Below, one piece after another: positions 53,701 through 62,920 of a DNA stretch of 64,000 bases (the stretch's first letter is position 1; the number at the start of each line of letters is the position of its first letter). This DNA comes from Serinus canaria (Eukaryota; Chordata; Aves; Passeriformes; Fringillidae): assembly GCF_022539315.1 (NCBI RefSeq), contig NC_066314.1:57893543-57957542 (forward strand). The letters are read 5' to 3'. A program made the translations under genes and the position numbers. Below the pieces are notes generated by a model. That model was not told the origin of the DNA and searched no databases. It worked only from the letters and a program-made list of their open reading frames with translations.

Positions 53701-55956
53701 GACCAAGGAATATATTCATGTCCAGTATTCATAAGAGTTTCTCAGCTACTAGGATTTGTCTAAAGCACAAAATATCTAGAATGCCTCTTTCCCATTCACA
53801 TTTTTTTCTGCTTCATATTGTACTGAAGTTTTCTGTGCAGGTTTTGTGATGTGCCTTGCTAGATATTTAGGGGATTTCACTGGATAAAGACTTAATATGA
53901 AAAACTGTCTTACAATCAAAAGGAGTGAACTGACTTATCAGGAAAGCAACCTGTTTTGTTCACTTTGCCTTCTCCAGCTTTGAGGCACTGCTAAAGCAGC
54001 ATAAAGTAAGCAAAACTCTGTAAAAGCGGTTGTCTGGCACTTAAGTACCTATATCTCAGGTTAAATCTTTCTGCTCTCTGAGGGTAGACAATTTCTACCC
54101 TCACAGGAGGTAAGAAACATTCAGGCTTGGTCTGGAAATCAGGTCAACACAGGAACAGAGTTTGGTTTGTCTGGACAACACCACTCATGCTAATAGAGCT
54201 GTTAGTTCTGCTGCAGCAAAGGGTCTCAGTAATGGTCTCTCTTCCACCTCTTTCTAAAATGCACGCTCCAAGAAATCAAGCCAACATGTGGGATTCCTCT
54301 TGTCTTGCTTTCTTTGCAGGCTCTGGAGGCATGTAAAGATGCTGGCTTGGCAAAGTCAATTGGAGTATCCAATTTCAACCGCAGGCAACTGGAGATGATC
54401 ATGAACAAGCCAGGACTTAAGTACAAACCTGTCAGCAACCAGGTATGACTGCAAGCCAAGGGCAGTGCCTGCAACAGTGCCACTGCCCTTTGGGGAATGC
54501 AAACACACATCCTAAGCCACCACATACAGAAAGGTGATGTGTACTTTGCCACAGATGCTGGCCTCCATGCTTCCATTTCTAGCTTGCAAATTTTACTCTT
54601 CCAATCTAGGCTAAAGATTAATATTTGAAGCTCTGAGCAATCGCTCAGTTTCTGCTCCAGGACTGTAAAACCGGTGCCTCTGTGCCAAAGCTCCATAACA
54701 AGATTGAATGCTGAGTCAAAGCAGATCTTAGATTTCAGCCATGTGCCTTACTTCAAGTCCAAAAATTCCCAAGAAAGCCATCCAGAGCTAACCAGTGCTC
54801 AATGAAGCCATGTCTACCTTAGTTAACACCAGCACAACCCTACAGATCCTGAGTCACTCTAGGCTTCTCAAGGGTAAAAGCCGTTAGAAGCAACTCCTGA
54901 ATTTCCTGTACTTGCTCTTTTGTACTTTTCCTATAAGGCATTTTTAAGAGATAGAGAAAACATTCAATTAAAGGAGACCCTGTTACGTGACTGGCCCTAG
55001 TGGAACAATCCCGTGAGGATGACAGGCACATCCGAGTTAAATTACAGCAGCGCAGCTCTGAGGAGGTGACAAGTGGCAGCGACCCATCTGAGTGCCCAGT
55101 ACCTTTGGCTCTGGCATTTGGCAGGTCTCTGCATTTCCTAGAAATCTCTGGGAAGCCCTTCTGACTTGTCTGGCACAAATATCCACATTAGTAGTAATAG
55201 AGATGAGGCCAGGGACCAACCAGGACCAACTTCCCACTCCCAGCACGTGGCCTGGAGGGCTGGAATGGCCATAAGGCAGGGCAGGGAGGCTGGCCACAGC
55301 TTTAATTTCTGTATTTGGCCTGGAGGGAAAGGCTGCCTGTGGGGATAGGAAACTCCAGCACCCTTCCCTGGTATTAACATGCCCAGCGGGTGCAAAAGGC
55401 AATTGCTGTTTCTGGCGTGCCCCTAAGACTGCACTGAGCATTGCTGATGCTTCCTGGGGTTGAGGAAAACCAGGCAAAAGATTAAGCTCAGCTTAGGGCA
55501 GATGGCCAGCAAGCATAGAAGTGCCAGATAGCTTCAGACTTGCCAGATAGCAACCACTGCAAACCGTGGTTGCTCTGTCACCTTTTAGACATCCATTTCC
55601 CAGAGTCTGAGATCACAGCCAGAATATGCATGCCTGTGAGAGAACAGTGTTGGCAACGTGGGAGGGCACAGCTCGCAACAAGGTCATCATCTCACCTTTT
55701 GAATAATGCCCCCCACCTTTCTAACTGGGACAATTTATGCCAACACTTCCTAAAAAAAAGATCAGATTAGTCATCCTGAATGCAAGAGGCAGAGAAATGG
55801 AGAACTGACCCACATGAGATGGGTTTCCTTCTCAGTCTACTTGTCTAGTGAGTTTGCCTCACCTCGATAATCCCCAATTATGCCACCTTTCCACTGCAGG
55901 CCAATAAAAGTTCCCTGCAGCCAAATTATGGTGGCAGATGTTAATCTGCTGTCCAC

Positions 55957-55997
<41 letters not shown>

Positions 55998-58900
55998 ATC
56001 ATCCAGCAATGTACAATTAGAATAGTAACCACAGATGGTGTTTCCCTATTCCTTAATTTACATCTATCCTTTCCTAAAAGCATCACCTGGTCTGTAGCTC
56101 TCACAAATATTGGGATATCTCTTCTGTGTCTGGTCCTATTGATTAGTCATCCTTTCTCTGCTACTCTTGCAGGTAGAATGCCATCCCTACTTCACCCAAC
56201 CCAAACTCCTAGAATTTTGCAGGCAACATGACATCGTTATTGTTGGGTACAGCCCATTGGGAACATCAAGGGATGAATCATGGTAAGTCCCCATGTTACT
56301 TTCAAATAGAGGGACAATATCCAGGGGAACATAGCTCTTCACTGCTGGGTCTCCGTGCAAAACACCTCTGCCCTCATTTTTTAAAGTGGTTTTGAACCTC
56401 AGTGTCTAAATGTTACTGTTGTGAGTATAAACTTTCAACACTCCTGCTGTATGCTGTCATCAAAGAATGCTAGGTGTCTGCATAGGAGGTTGCCTTAGGT
56501 GTCCTCTAACAGAAGGCAAGTGTTTGGAACAGGGAGCATGTGAGGCTTAGTTGAGGAAGAAGAAACGAAGTCAACGTTAGGACATCACACAGGAAATTGC
56601 CTTTGACAACGTGCCAACCTAAGAGCCAAAGCTTTTCTCCTGTTTTTCACCCTACTTGTCAAAAGGTGCAGTGTTATGTCCACAGACAGGTAGATGCCCC
56701 TATGTTTTGACATTAAAGATGAGGAGGTTTTCAGTTTTCTTTTTCTTTCCACTTTTTTTCCAGGGTAAATGTGTCCTCCCCTCCTTTACTGAAGGATCCT
56801 GTGCTGAATGCCATTGGCAAGAAATACAACAAGACCGCGGCACAGATTGCTTTGCGTTTCAACGTCCAGCGAGGGGTAGTGGTGATCCCAAAAAGTTTCA
56901 ATCCACAACGCATCAGAGAGAATTTCCAGGTAAATTCATACTCCAGTAGTACATGGACAAATCCACTTACATTGGCTTAGCCCCAGTAGAAGGAAATTTC
57001 CCTGTTTTTTCTGTAGACATATGTAAGGCTTTACCAGTGGTAAACTTTGCCATATTTGATTCTTCTTGTCCCCACCACTAAATGGTAACAAGGTATGACA
57101 ATAACAGTGCATAGAGGAAATTTTAGTGTCTTTTAACTCTCTGGAGCAGCTAAAGCTCCAGCTGGTCATATGTCCCAGAGCAGCAGCTGCTGCAGTGAGC
57201 AGGACAAGCAAGATGAGGTAACTCAGTAGGTCAGCAGCCCAAGGCTGCAGGAGCTCAGGAAGGACTGATTGATTTTTCTGCCCTGTCTTCAGGTATGGGA
57301 CAGCTCTGCTAGGAAAGGGTTGCTGCACAGAAGTGTGACAGAAAGGTTCACAACCATGCCACCAAAAAACATTTGGTTTGACTACCACCCAAAAATAAGA
57401 TTATTTTGTTCTTGCATCCCTTGCAGCATTCAGTACTCACACTGCTCCCTACTTCCCCTGGAAATACATTGCTTTCAAAGCTGGTGTCTCAGTATTGCCA
57501 GACTACCTTCCATTTCTTGCAAAAAAGGTGTAGGCAAATGTGACTGGGCTTATTCATGTCCTCGAGACTCCTGCAAATGCAAGTAAGCATGGGCTTGTGG
57601 GAGAGATACAGGGAGAAGGAGGGATTGTATTTCTGGAATCTGGAACATATGAAGGTTGATAATGACAAGAAATGCTAACTAACACATTCCTAACATCTCT
57701 TCCATTAGATCTTTGACTTCTCCCTCACTGAGCAAGAGATGAAAGAAATTGAAGCCCTGAACAAAAATGTTCGTTATGTGGAACTGTTAATGTAAGTACA
57801 GGAGAAATCCTAGATCTGCATAGGGCATTCCTGTTCTTTCAGAGAATTGTAAAAAAAAACAACTTCCTTTTAATATTAACTTTTGCATAAACAACCCTAT
57901 TCTAAGGTAAGGCTCGAATATGAGAGACTTTTAAAGCAGCCTGAATATGCTCCTGGACCTATTGCAAAAATAAATGTACAATATTTGCCTGCAGCTCAGG
58001 TTCTCAAAGCCCACCTAGTAGAAAGTGAATGTATCTTGCTATTCCATCTGTCCTCTATTTCCTTAAACTCCTTCTGCTATGTGGTGAATGGTGGTCTCAG
58101 ACATTGCTAAGGCATAGCATCATCCCTGTCTAGAAGTGTGGATATTGGAGCTGAAATTCAAATAAAATTGAATTATACTTTCTTCTAAAAAAACCCAGAT
58201 GAACAGAAAGCTTGTTTGACTGCTAGACCTAATTATCTCTTCTGAGACCTATCAAGGCTTGATCTCTTGTTGCTTGTCACCTAAAACTTACCATCCAAGA
58301 TAGTTTTACTTCACCTGAAAGCTCAGACCTAGCCAACAATCCCTCTCTTCCAGAGCATAAGGCTGTTTGTTTATCCTTCACCTCAAAAGTATCTACAGCT
58401 TATGGCCAAACTTTGTTTTCCTCTTTGCAGGGTACTCAATAAGTAACCAAATGCTAGAGATTAATTTCCTGCTAAATTGTAGCATGAAATGAAAAGCATT
58501 GATACAGCATCAATAGCACTCTAAAATGTTGACCATTGCTCAAAAGATACAGGGAAATGTTGCAAAGAAACAAACAAACCACTTACTGTGCTGCATAAAT
58601 ATGATCAAAAATATGCACTAAGTTAAAAGCATCATAATGGAGATAATTTTTCACATTTAAGCTCAGCCAGGTGCTCTGAAGCTTTACTTTCTTAAAACTT
58701 AAAATAGCCTTCCATCAATTAGCAGTACTTAGTTCCAGAGGGCTTCTCACAAATGGCCTCAGAGATTCTTAAGTGTGTTTTGGTATCTGACACAGTTTGG
58801 TTTTATATAAAAAAATGAGTTATAGCATCATTTAAATTTTGAAGATTATATACACGAAATGTAACCTTGGTGCAAATTCAAGAGCCTTTCCCAGAAGCAA

Positions 58901-61117
58901 AGTCAAAGGCTGCAAATGCCTACGGGGGAAGAACTTTATATGCTAAGAATCAAAAAAACTGATAAGTTAAATGCTTTGCTTTATTAGACTGAATTTGGTC
59001 ATAGGAGGCCACCAAGAATATAAGGAAAACAGGATGCATAGGAGGGGCATTGGCAGCTCTAGTTTTCACAAGACCTCTGTGCTTGGGGAAAAATGTTTAA
59101 GTACAATCTGATCTCAGCTATGAAAAAGGCCTTATTGGAAAAGTGATGTTGCCACGTAAGGAGCAGATATATAGATTTATATATATAGATATACATGCCT
59201 ACTCTGCGTTACCACACTGAAGTGTCTGGAATTGACACTGCATCAGACAAATTACCAGCCTAAACACATTTCTTGTTTCATCCAGCAATCTGTATCTGAA
59301 AAAGTCAAACCACGATACGGAAAGACTTTTGGTTAGTCAACTTTGTGCAAAACCTTTGACTGCTGTGATACACATGCAGTCAAACGCCAGCAGGAATGGA
59401 AAAATCCAGCTTTTTTCTGGTTCTTCCTCTCATCAGCTACCATAAAGGGTACTGTGTGCAAACCTGTTGTTCCAAGGGTATGAGTAAGCCCATGCAAACA
59501 GGATAACGCAATCAGTGGAATGAATTAGCAAGTTAAGCATCTGAGAAGAAAATGGAGGTTTTATAAAAAGATCAGTACTTCAGGAAATCTTAATCTGAAG
59601 TTGTTTCTTCTCCTCTTGGAGAAATCTGGAAGCATTGTGCAGGGCAAGTTTTACATTAATGTATCTGCTTGATTTATCTTATGCTCCCATTCTCTGCTAT
59701 GGATGTAGTTCCTTGCCAGCTATGCCAAGCTGCACTGACTCCTCCAAGTGAATCATTTTCACTCAAAGGACTCAGACTTTTGAATATGTGAGATCTGATT
59801 AGCAAGCATGCTCAGTAGATGAAAAGTAGAGATAATGACACTGGCAACTCAGACATCATTAAATTATACTGAAGTCAAACAAGCCAAAGTGTTGTGGCTT
59901 GTTTTGTTTTTGGGATTTTTTTTTCAACCAGCTCAATCTGTTAATGTGTAAACACTTGATCTTGGCTGAATATTGGAATGAAATGTTTTGACACAACCAA
60001 TTCAAAATGTTTGATGCCTTCCAGTTAGTTACCTTCAATATTGTGAAATGTGTCCTTCCTTCCCAGACTGGAACGATTCATGGCTGGATAAAGGCCAGTA
60101 TTTGTTGTGCTGTGCTGTAAGGCAAGGCAGCCAGCTGCCATGGTGCACCTGAGAATGCTCTTCAGAAATTTTTCATTTAGCTAATGGAAAGTGTTTGTCA
60201 AGCCAGGGCTTGTGATTTAGCATCAGCTTCTCAAATAAACAAGAAAACCCACAACAGAAAACAGCTACCTCTCTCCTAAGTCTGCCAATAATGGGCAAAC
60301 ACAGTGTTATTTTTTTCACCTGAAGTTGACCCTGGGAATTTTCTTCTTGCCTTTTATAATGATCCTGGATTGTGCATCTTCCCTGAGCATGCAGTTTCTA
60401 AAACAAAGCATGAAACGTCTCTTTGTTAGGATGCACCCATGACCATCCCTTTCTCCCCTGAACAGGGTCATCCCAAAGCTTATTTGTAAATTCTCTGCCA
60501 CAGTAGATACTGGCAGAATATCTATGTGTGGGCTGAGCTAGAGGACAGCCAGACTTAGCTTAGGTGTGGCAGCTGCTTGGGGAAAGCACCACCCAGACCT
60601 GTTCATGCCAGCTCTTAGGGCATAAGACAAAGTAGAACAGTCTGGTGTCTCTACCTCTTCTTCACATATAGCCCTTATTTCTAGGTGTCTTTCTAGACAT
60701 CTGAACAAAGTCTTCCCCTTCCACAATTCAGCACACATGATGAAGCCATCCCCCTTTCCTGAAACACTACTACTCTCCTGAGTTAAATAGTGAGAATAGT
60801 TGATGTCCAGAGTCCTGTTGATTTTCCTCATCTCTCCTTAAGATATGCAGTCTGTAGGCCTGTCACTGTCCTCTCCTTAAATACACAGGCTTGCTTCCAA
60901 CTCTGCAGGGGGCAGTTATTCAGAGCAGAACAGCTTCTGGATAAGTAGGAGAGCCTTTCATGAAGGCCATATATATATTGCAAGGAAGAGGTTTGCTGGG
61001 CACAGGTTAATTGCAGTGGTTTGATATCTTGCTTCACCCAAGGAGCTCACTTGCCCAATCTGACCTTTCCACAGGTGGCGTGACCATCCAGAGTACCCCT
61101 TCAATGATGAATACTGA
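26631..61117 (+). CDS. AKR1D1: Delta4-3-oxosteroid 5beta-reductase (nine-exon gene)
   Basis: This NADPH-dependent cytosolic enzyme reduces the C4-C5 double bond of Delta4-3-ketosteroids to the 5beta (A/B cis) product. Its substrates include bile-acid intermediates such as 7alpha-hydroxy-4-cholesten-3-one, as well as testosterone, progesterone and glucocorticoids. Coding segments are 26631-26723, 42944-43111, 47440-47556, 51940-52017, 54320-54442, 56173-56282, 56764-56929, 57709-57791 and 61075-61117, giving 326 residues, the length of human AKR1D1. All introns are GT-AG. The fold is the AKR (alpha/beta)8 barrel. Visible residues are Asp53, Tyr58 and Lys87 of the catalytic group, with Glu120 replacing the usual AKR histidine, the 5beta-reductase hallmark. 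Also present are Tyr132 and Trp230 (steroid pocket), Ser169, Asn170 and Gln193 (nicotinamide), Tyr219 (stacking) and Lys273, Ser274, Arg279 and Asn283 (2'-phosphate of NADPH). The gene looks intact. AKR1C-type enzymes are excluded by Glu120. Confidence 0.97.
27174..27190 (+). promoter_or_regulatory. Paired GATA-factor motifs
   Basis: AGATAAG occurs at 27174-27180 and again at 27184-27190. The two copies are exactly 10 bp apart, just at the downstream edge of the CpG island. GATA4 and GATA6 act in liver and gut, so a role in AKR1D1 expression is possible but unproven. Confidence 0.4.
33845..33915. repeat. Near-perfect 33-bp inverted repeat (hairpin)
   Basis: The left arm 33845-33877 and right arm 33883-33915 are reverse complements with one mismatch (32 of 33), around a five-base loop TGTTT. 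Transcribed from +, the mismatch is A-C. From - it becomes a G-U wobble, so a minus-strand RNA would pair along its full length. Pairing stops sharply at both outer ends. Confidence 0.95.
38097..38134. repeat. 15-bp tandem repeat, about 2.5 copies
   Basis: The unit AGAAAAAGATGCCAC occurs at 38097-38111 and 38112-38126, followed by a partial copy to 38134. Confidence 0.9.
42944..43111 (+). CDS. AKR1D1: AKR1D1 coding exon 2 (residues 32-87)
   Basis: This is the 168-bp exon conserved throughout AKR1 genes. A pyrimidine-rich tract and CAG precede it, and GTGAGA follows. It encodes AKR signature 1 around [18 protein letters not shown] (residues 48-65), with catalytic Asp53 and Tyr58, and ends on catalytic Lys87 in the motif FYCGK. 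It is phase 0 at both ends. Confidence 0.97.
43112..47439 (+). other. AKR1D1: AKR1D1 intron 2 (4.3 kb)
   Basis: Runs from the GTGAGA donor to the CCCCAG acceptor. An A13 run lies near 46553. No other feature could be supported. Confidence 0.9.
47440..47556 (+). CDS. AKR1D1: AKR1D1 coding exon 3 (residues 88-126)
   Basis: This 117-bp exon lies between a CCCCAG acceptor and a GTAAAA donor, phase 0. It encodes [20 protein letters not shown] (88-107), followed by the strand [16 protein letters not shown]. The residue after YII is Glu120. Ordinary AKRs have His here, so this exon carries the change that identifies a steroid 5beta-reductase. Confidence 0.97.
48374..48413. repeat. Two adjacent perfect inverted repeats
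   Basis: CTTTCTT and AAGAAAG flank CT (48374-48389). Immediately after, AAACCTTGTT and AACAAGGTTT flank TCTG (48390-48413). Both have perfect arms. Confidence 0.9.
49005..49020. repeat. (CT)8 microsatellite
   Basis: Eight uninterrupted CT dinucleotides, preceded by pyrimidine-rich sequence. Confidence 0.9.
51940..52017 (+). CDS. AKR1D1: AKR1D1 coding exon 4 (residues 127-152)
   Basis: This 78-bp exon lies between a TTTTCAG acceptor and a GTAAGC donor, phase 0. It encodes loop A of the barrel, [13 protein letters not shown] onward, ending in LCATWE. Tyr132, a steroid-pocket residue in human AKR1D1, is present. Confidence 0.96.
52018..54319 (+). other. AKR1D1: AKR1D1 intron 4 (2.3 kb)
   Basis: Runs from the GTAAGC donor to the TTTGCAG acceptor. 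A low-complexity patch at 52430-52545 contains AAAC-type repeats, C14 (52501-52514) and a following A-rich run. Confidence 0.9.
52430..52545. repeat. A-rich low-complexity patch with poly(C) of 14 bases
   Basis: (AAAC)n-like sequence, then CCCC-containing sequence, C14 at 52501-52514, then an A-rich run. Confidence 0.85.
54320..54442 (+). CDS. AKR1D1: AKR1D1 coding exon 5 (residues 153-193)
   Basis: This 123-bp exon lies between a TTTGCAG acceptor and a GTATGA donor, phase 0. It contains [13 protein letters not shown] (165-177), with Ser169 and Asn170 contacting the nicotinamide carboxamide, and ends in KPVSNQ with cofactor-binding Gln193. Confidence 0.97.
54443..56172 (+). other. AKR1D1: AKR1D1 intron 5 (1.7 kb)
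   Basis: Runs from the GTATGA donor to the TTGCAG acceptor. It contains a 37-base poly(A) tract (55958-55994) about 180 bp before exon 6. Confidence 0.9.
55958..55994. repeat. Poly(A) tract of 37 bases
   Basis: An uninterrupted A homopolymer. The sequence before it is not a recognised retrotransposon or processed gene copy. Confidence 0.95.
56173..56282 (+). CDS. AKR1D1: AKR1D1 coding exon 6 (residues 194-230, ends mid-codon)
   Basis: This 110-bp exon lies between a TTGCAG acceptor and a GTAAGT donor. It begins [16 protein letters not shown] and includes [14 protein letters not shown], with Tyr219 stacking on nicotinamide. It ends after TG of the Trp230 codon. Human AKR1D1 has ITAYSPLG at this strand, so Val217-Gly218 here differ from human Thr-Ala. 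Confidence 0.96.
56283..56763 (+). other. AKR1D1: AKR1D1 intron 6 (481 bp)
   Basis: The shortest intron. It has a GTAAGT donor and a long T-rich tract before the CAG acceptor. Nothing else noted. Confidence 0.9.
56764..56929 (+). CDS. AKR1D1: AKR1D1 coding exon 7 (end of residue 230 to 285)
   Basis: This 166-bp exon follows a CTTTTTTTCCAG-like acceptor and ends at GTAAAT. Its first G completes Trp230. It encodes [11 protein letters not shown], then [20 protein letters not shown]. Lys273, Ser274, Arg279 and Asn283 form the NADPH 2'-phosphate and adenine site (AKR signature 3). Confidence 0.96.
56930..57708 (+). other. AKR1D1: AKR1D1 intron 7 (779 bp)
   Basis: Runs from the GTAAAT donor to the TTAG acceptor. 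Nothing else recognised. Confidence 0.9.
57709..57791 (+). CDS. AKR1D1: AKR1D1 coding exon 8 (residues 286-313, ends mid-codon)
   Basis: This 83-bp exon has a TTAG acceptor and a GTAAGT donor. It encodes [20 protein letters not shown] and then VRYVELL. It ends after AT of the Met313 codon, the same split codon as in other AKR1 genes. Confidence 0.96.
57792..61074 (+). other. AKR1D1: AKR1D1 intron 8 (3.3 kb)
   Basis: Runs from the GTAAGT donor to the CCACAG acceptor. A short TA-rich stretch lies at about 59166-59196. No nested gene seen. Confidence 0.9.
61075..61117 (+). CDS. AKR1D1: AKR1D1 coding exon 9 (C-terminal 13 residues and stop)
   Basis: Follows the acceptor TTTCCACAG. Its first G completes Met313, and it then reads [13 protein letters not shown] and TGA. 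Human AKR1D1 ends [13 protein letters not shown], so this C-terminus is recognisable although only 43 bp long. Confidence 0.95.
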
Positions 61118-61217
61118 AAAAGAGGTGGCTCTGGACAGCCAGCCAATGCTGTTAGGCTTTGCTGAGAGACACTCAACGTTTGGTGCTTTGTCTTCATGTA
61201 AGGCTGTTCAAACTAGC

Positions 61218-61223
61218 ATTAAA
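61218..61223 (+). other. AKR1D1: Candidate proximal poly(A) signal ATTAAA
   Basis: ATTAAA lies about 100 bp after the stop and is followed within 20-50 bases by T- and GT-rich sequence, as expected for a downstream cleavage element. Confidence 0.4.
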
Positions 61224-61480
61224 AACATGACATGTATTTCTTTTTGTATTGTCAGTCTCTTCTTGTTATTGGTGATCAAATCTATTTAATTCATTGAATC
61301 TCTGGTTTTGGCATATCAGACTTTAATGCTGAACACTGAACATTCAAGACTAACTGCTGATAAAACTTAAGATTTCTCCTAAAAACAAGCTTGCTAGTTC
61401 AAACCAAATCAGTTTCACTTAATGGAATATTCTTCACTTAATCTGAAACAAAACTTTCCATTTCAGTAGGTGTGAGGCAG

Positions 61481-61548
61481 AATCAGAATCATAGAATGGG
61501 CAAAGTTTGAAGAGGCCACAGAGGGGTCACGTGGTCCAAACCTGTACC
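61481..61548 (-). mobile_element. CR1 LINE 3'-end fragment
   Basis: It starts AATCATAGAATGG-like and continues into a degenerate version of the CR1 3' tail read in reverse (GAAGAGGCCAC, then GTGGTCCAAACC). Old and truncated. CR1 copies of this type are typical of birds. Confidence 0.75.
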
Positions 61549-62914
61549 ATTTTCTCTTGCAGCTCGAGTAAGAGAAAGTCAAGAGTGGTGAACTAAGTGA
61601 ATCTGATATATATGCACATATTTTTGCTGATATGGACTAAGTATGTGCACTGCTTCATGCAATGAAGCCCATTTAACTCTGACCAGAGCGTTCTGCAGCT
61701 GCACAAGTGAGCTTTATTCCATAGGTACATCCCAGCTGGCTCCACATGGAACTAGTTCAAGCCCTAAAGCATTACAAGCACGTTTGTATTCCCACATACA
61801 CACACCCCTCAGCTGAGGGCCTGTTCTGTGTAAAACAAAAGACAGTGTGTGATACTTGTATTACATAGTACTTGTTATTCAAGGGTGGCATTAGCTAGCA
61901 TTGCATACACAACCTGCAGCTACAACAAGGGAGGTCCTCATCTCATGAGATTAAAAATCCCTTAAACTTCTTTCCTGCTCCACTAACTGATATTAAACCA
62001 AGAAAATTTTTGTTCACTTAAAAATTCTTATAAACATGAAGGCAGAATCATGTACACCAGGGTAAGGAAGACTGACTCCTTCAGCATGAACTTCTTTTTC
62101 AGACCACTTGTTTGCAGCCTGTAGGTGCATCTGCCCATATCCACACCTGCAGAAGGCTGCTTTGCCTCCCTCCAGAGCCCAAGAACCCCAGTTTCCTGCC
62201 ACCGAAAGAGTACATGAGAGGTATCAGAGAAGAAACGAAACCATACAGTCATAGAGAGAGAGTACTTCATGTACCAGAATGTACGTGCATTGGAAAATGT
62301 GTCATACATAAGCTTCAGTCTATAGCATCTGCTTTTATTTATTACCATTGCTATTTATTATCCCTGGAGTGACTGGAGCAGGAAAATGCCAGAGCGTACA
62401 GTTCACGGAAACTCTTCTGTATGGTCATGGTGTGCTCCTCAGAGCTGAGACAAAGAGGGACAGGGATGACCACTTCACAGGAGCAGCAGGGAAGGCTCCC
62501 AACAGGGTCAAGTGGAAATGCATCCCTGGATGAACTCAGTGGGCACCGCTGGAGAAGTCAGGCCCCTTCAGCAGGGGTGGCCTTCATGTAGCATTTATAA
62601 ATCCATTCATAAATCTATGCCAACAAGGAAGAATTCTGCTTCATGGTGGTTACCCAAGGGCAATTCCCATTTTATTCTATTACCCACTTAGACCAGAGGG
62701 GGATATAAGAAACAAAACTGGGGCAGATGTGTGTTTCTCCTCAGCTACATTATAAATCTCCATTAGAAATCAATTTCCATTAGAAATCTCCTGGTGTAGA
62801 TCTAAGGACAATCCCAAGGTCAGGTGGAACTCTGCACCCAGGGGTGTTCAGAACCACTGTCACAAGTCCTGCTTTGCCCCTTTGCAAACAGCTGAGGTCC
62901 TGGTCAAAAAACTG

Positions 62915-62920
62915 AATAAA
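62915..62920 (+). other. AKR1D1: Candidate distal poly(A) signal AATAAA
   Basis: A canonical hexamer 1.8 kb after the stop. A second one is at 63250-63255. Either could end a long 3' UTR. Neither is proven. Confidence 0.25.

Noticed and set aside
54226..54696. 156-codon open frame on - across AKR1D1 exon 5
   Set aside because: It is antisense to a conserved coding exon and is explained by that exon's composition.
55037..55477. 146-codon open frame on - in intron 5
   Set aside because: No recognisable domain, and it overlaps other frames in the same stretch. Likely chance.
55938..56231. Poly-lysine protein on +
   Set aside because: The lysines are simply the 37-base A tract read in frame.
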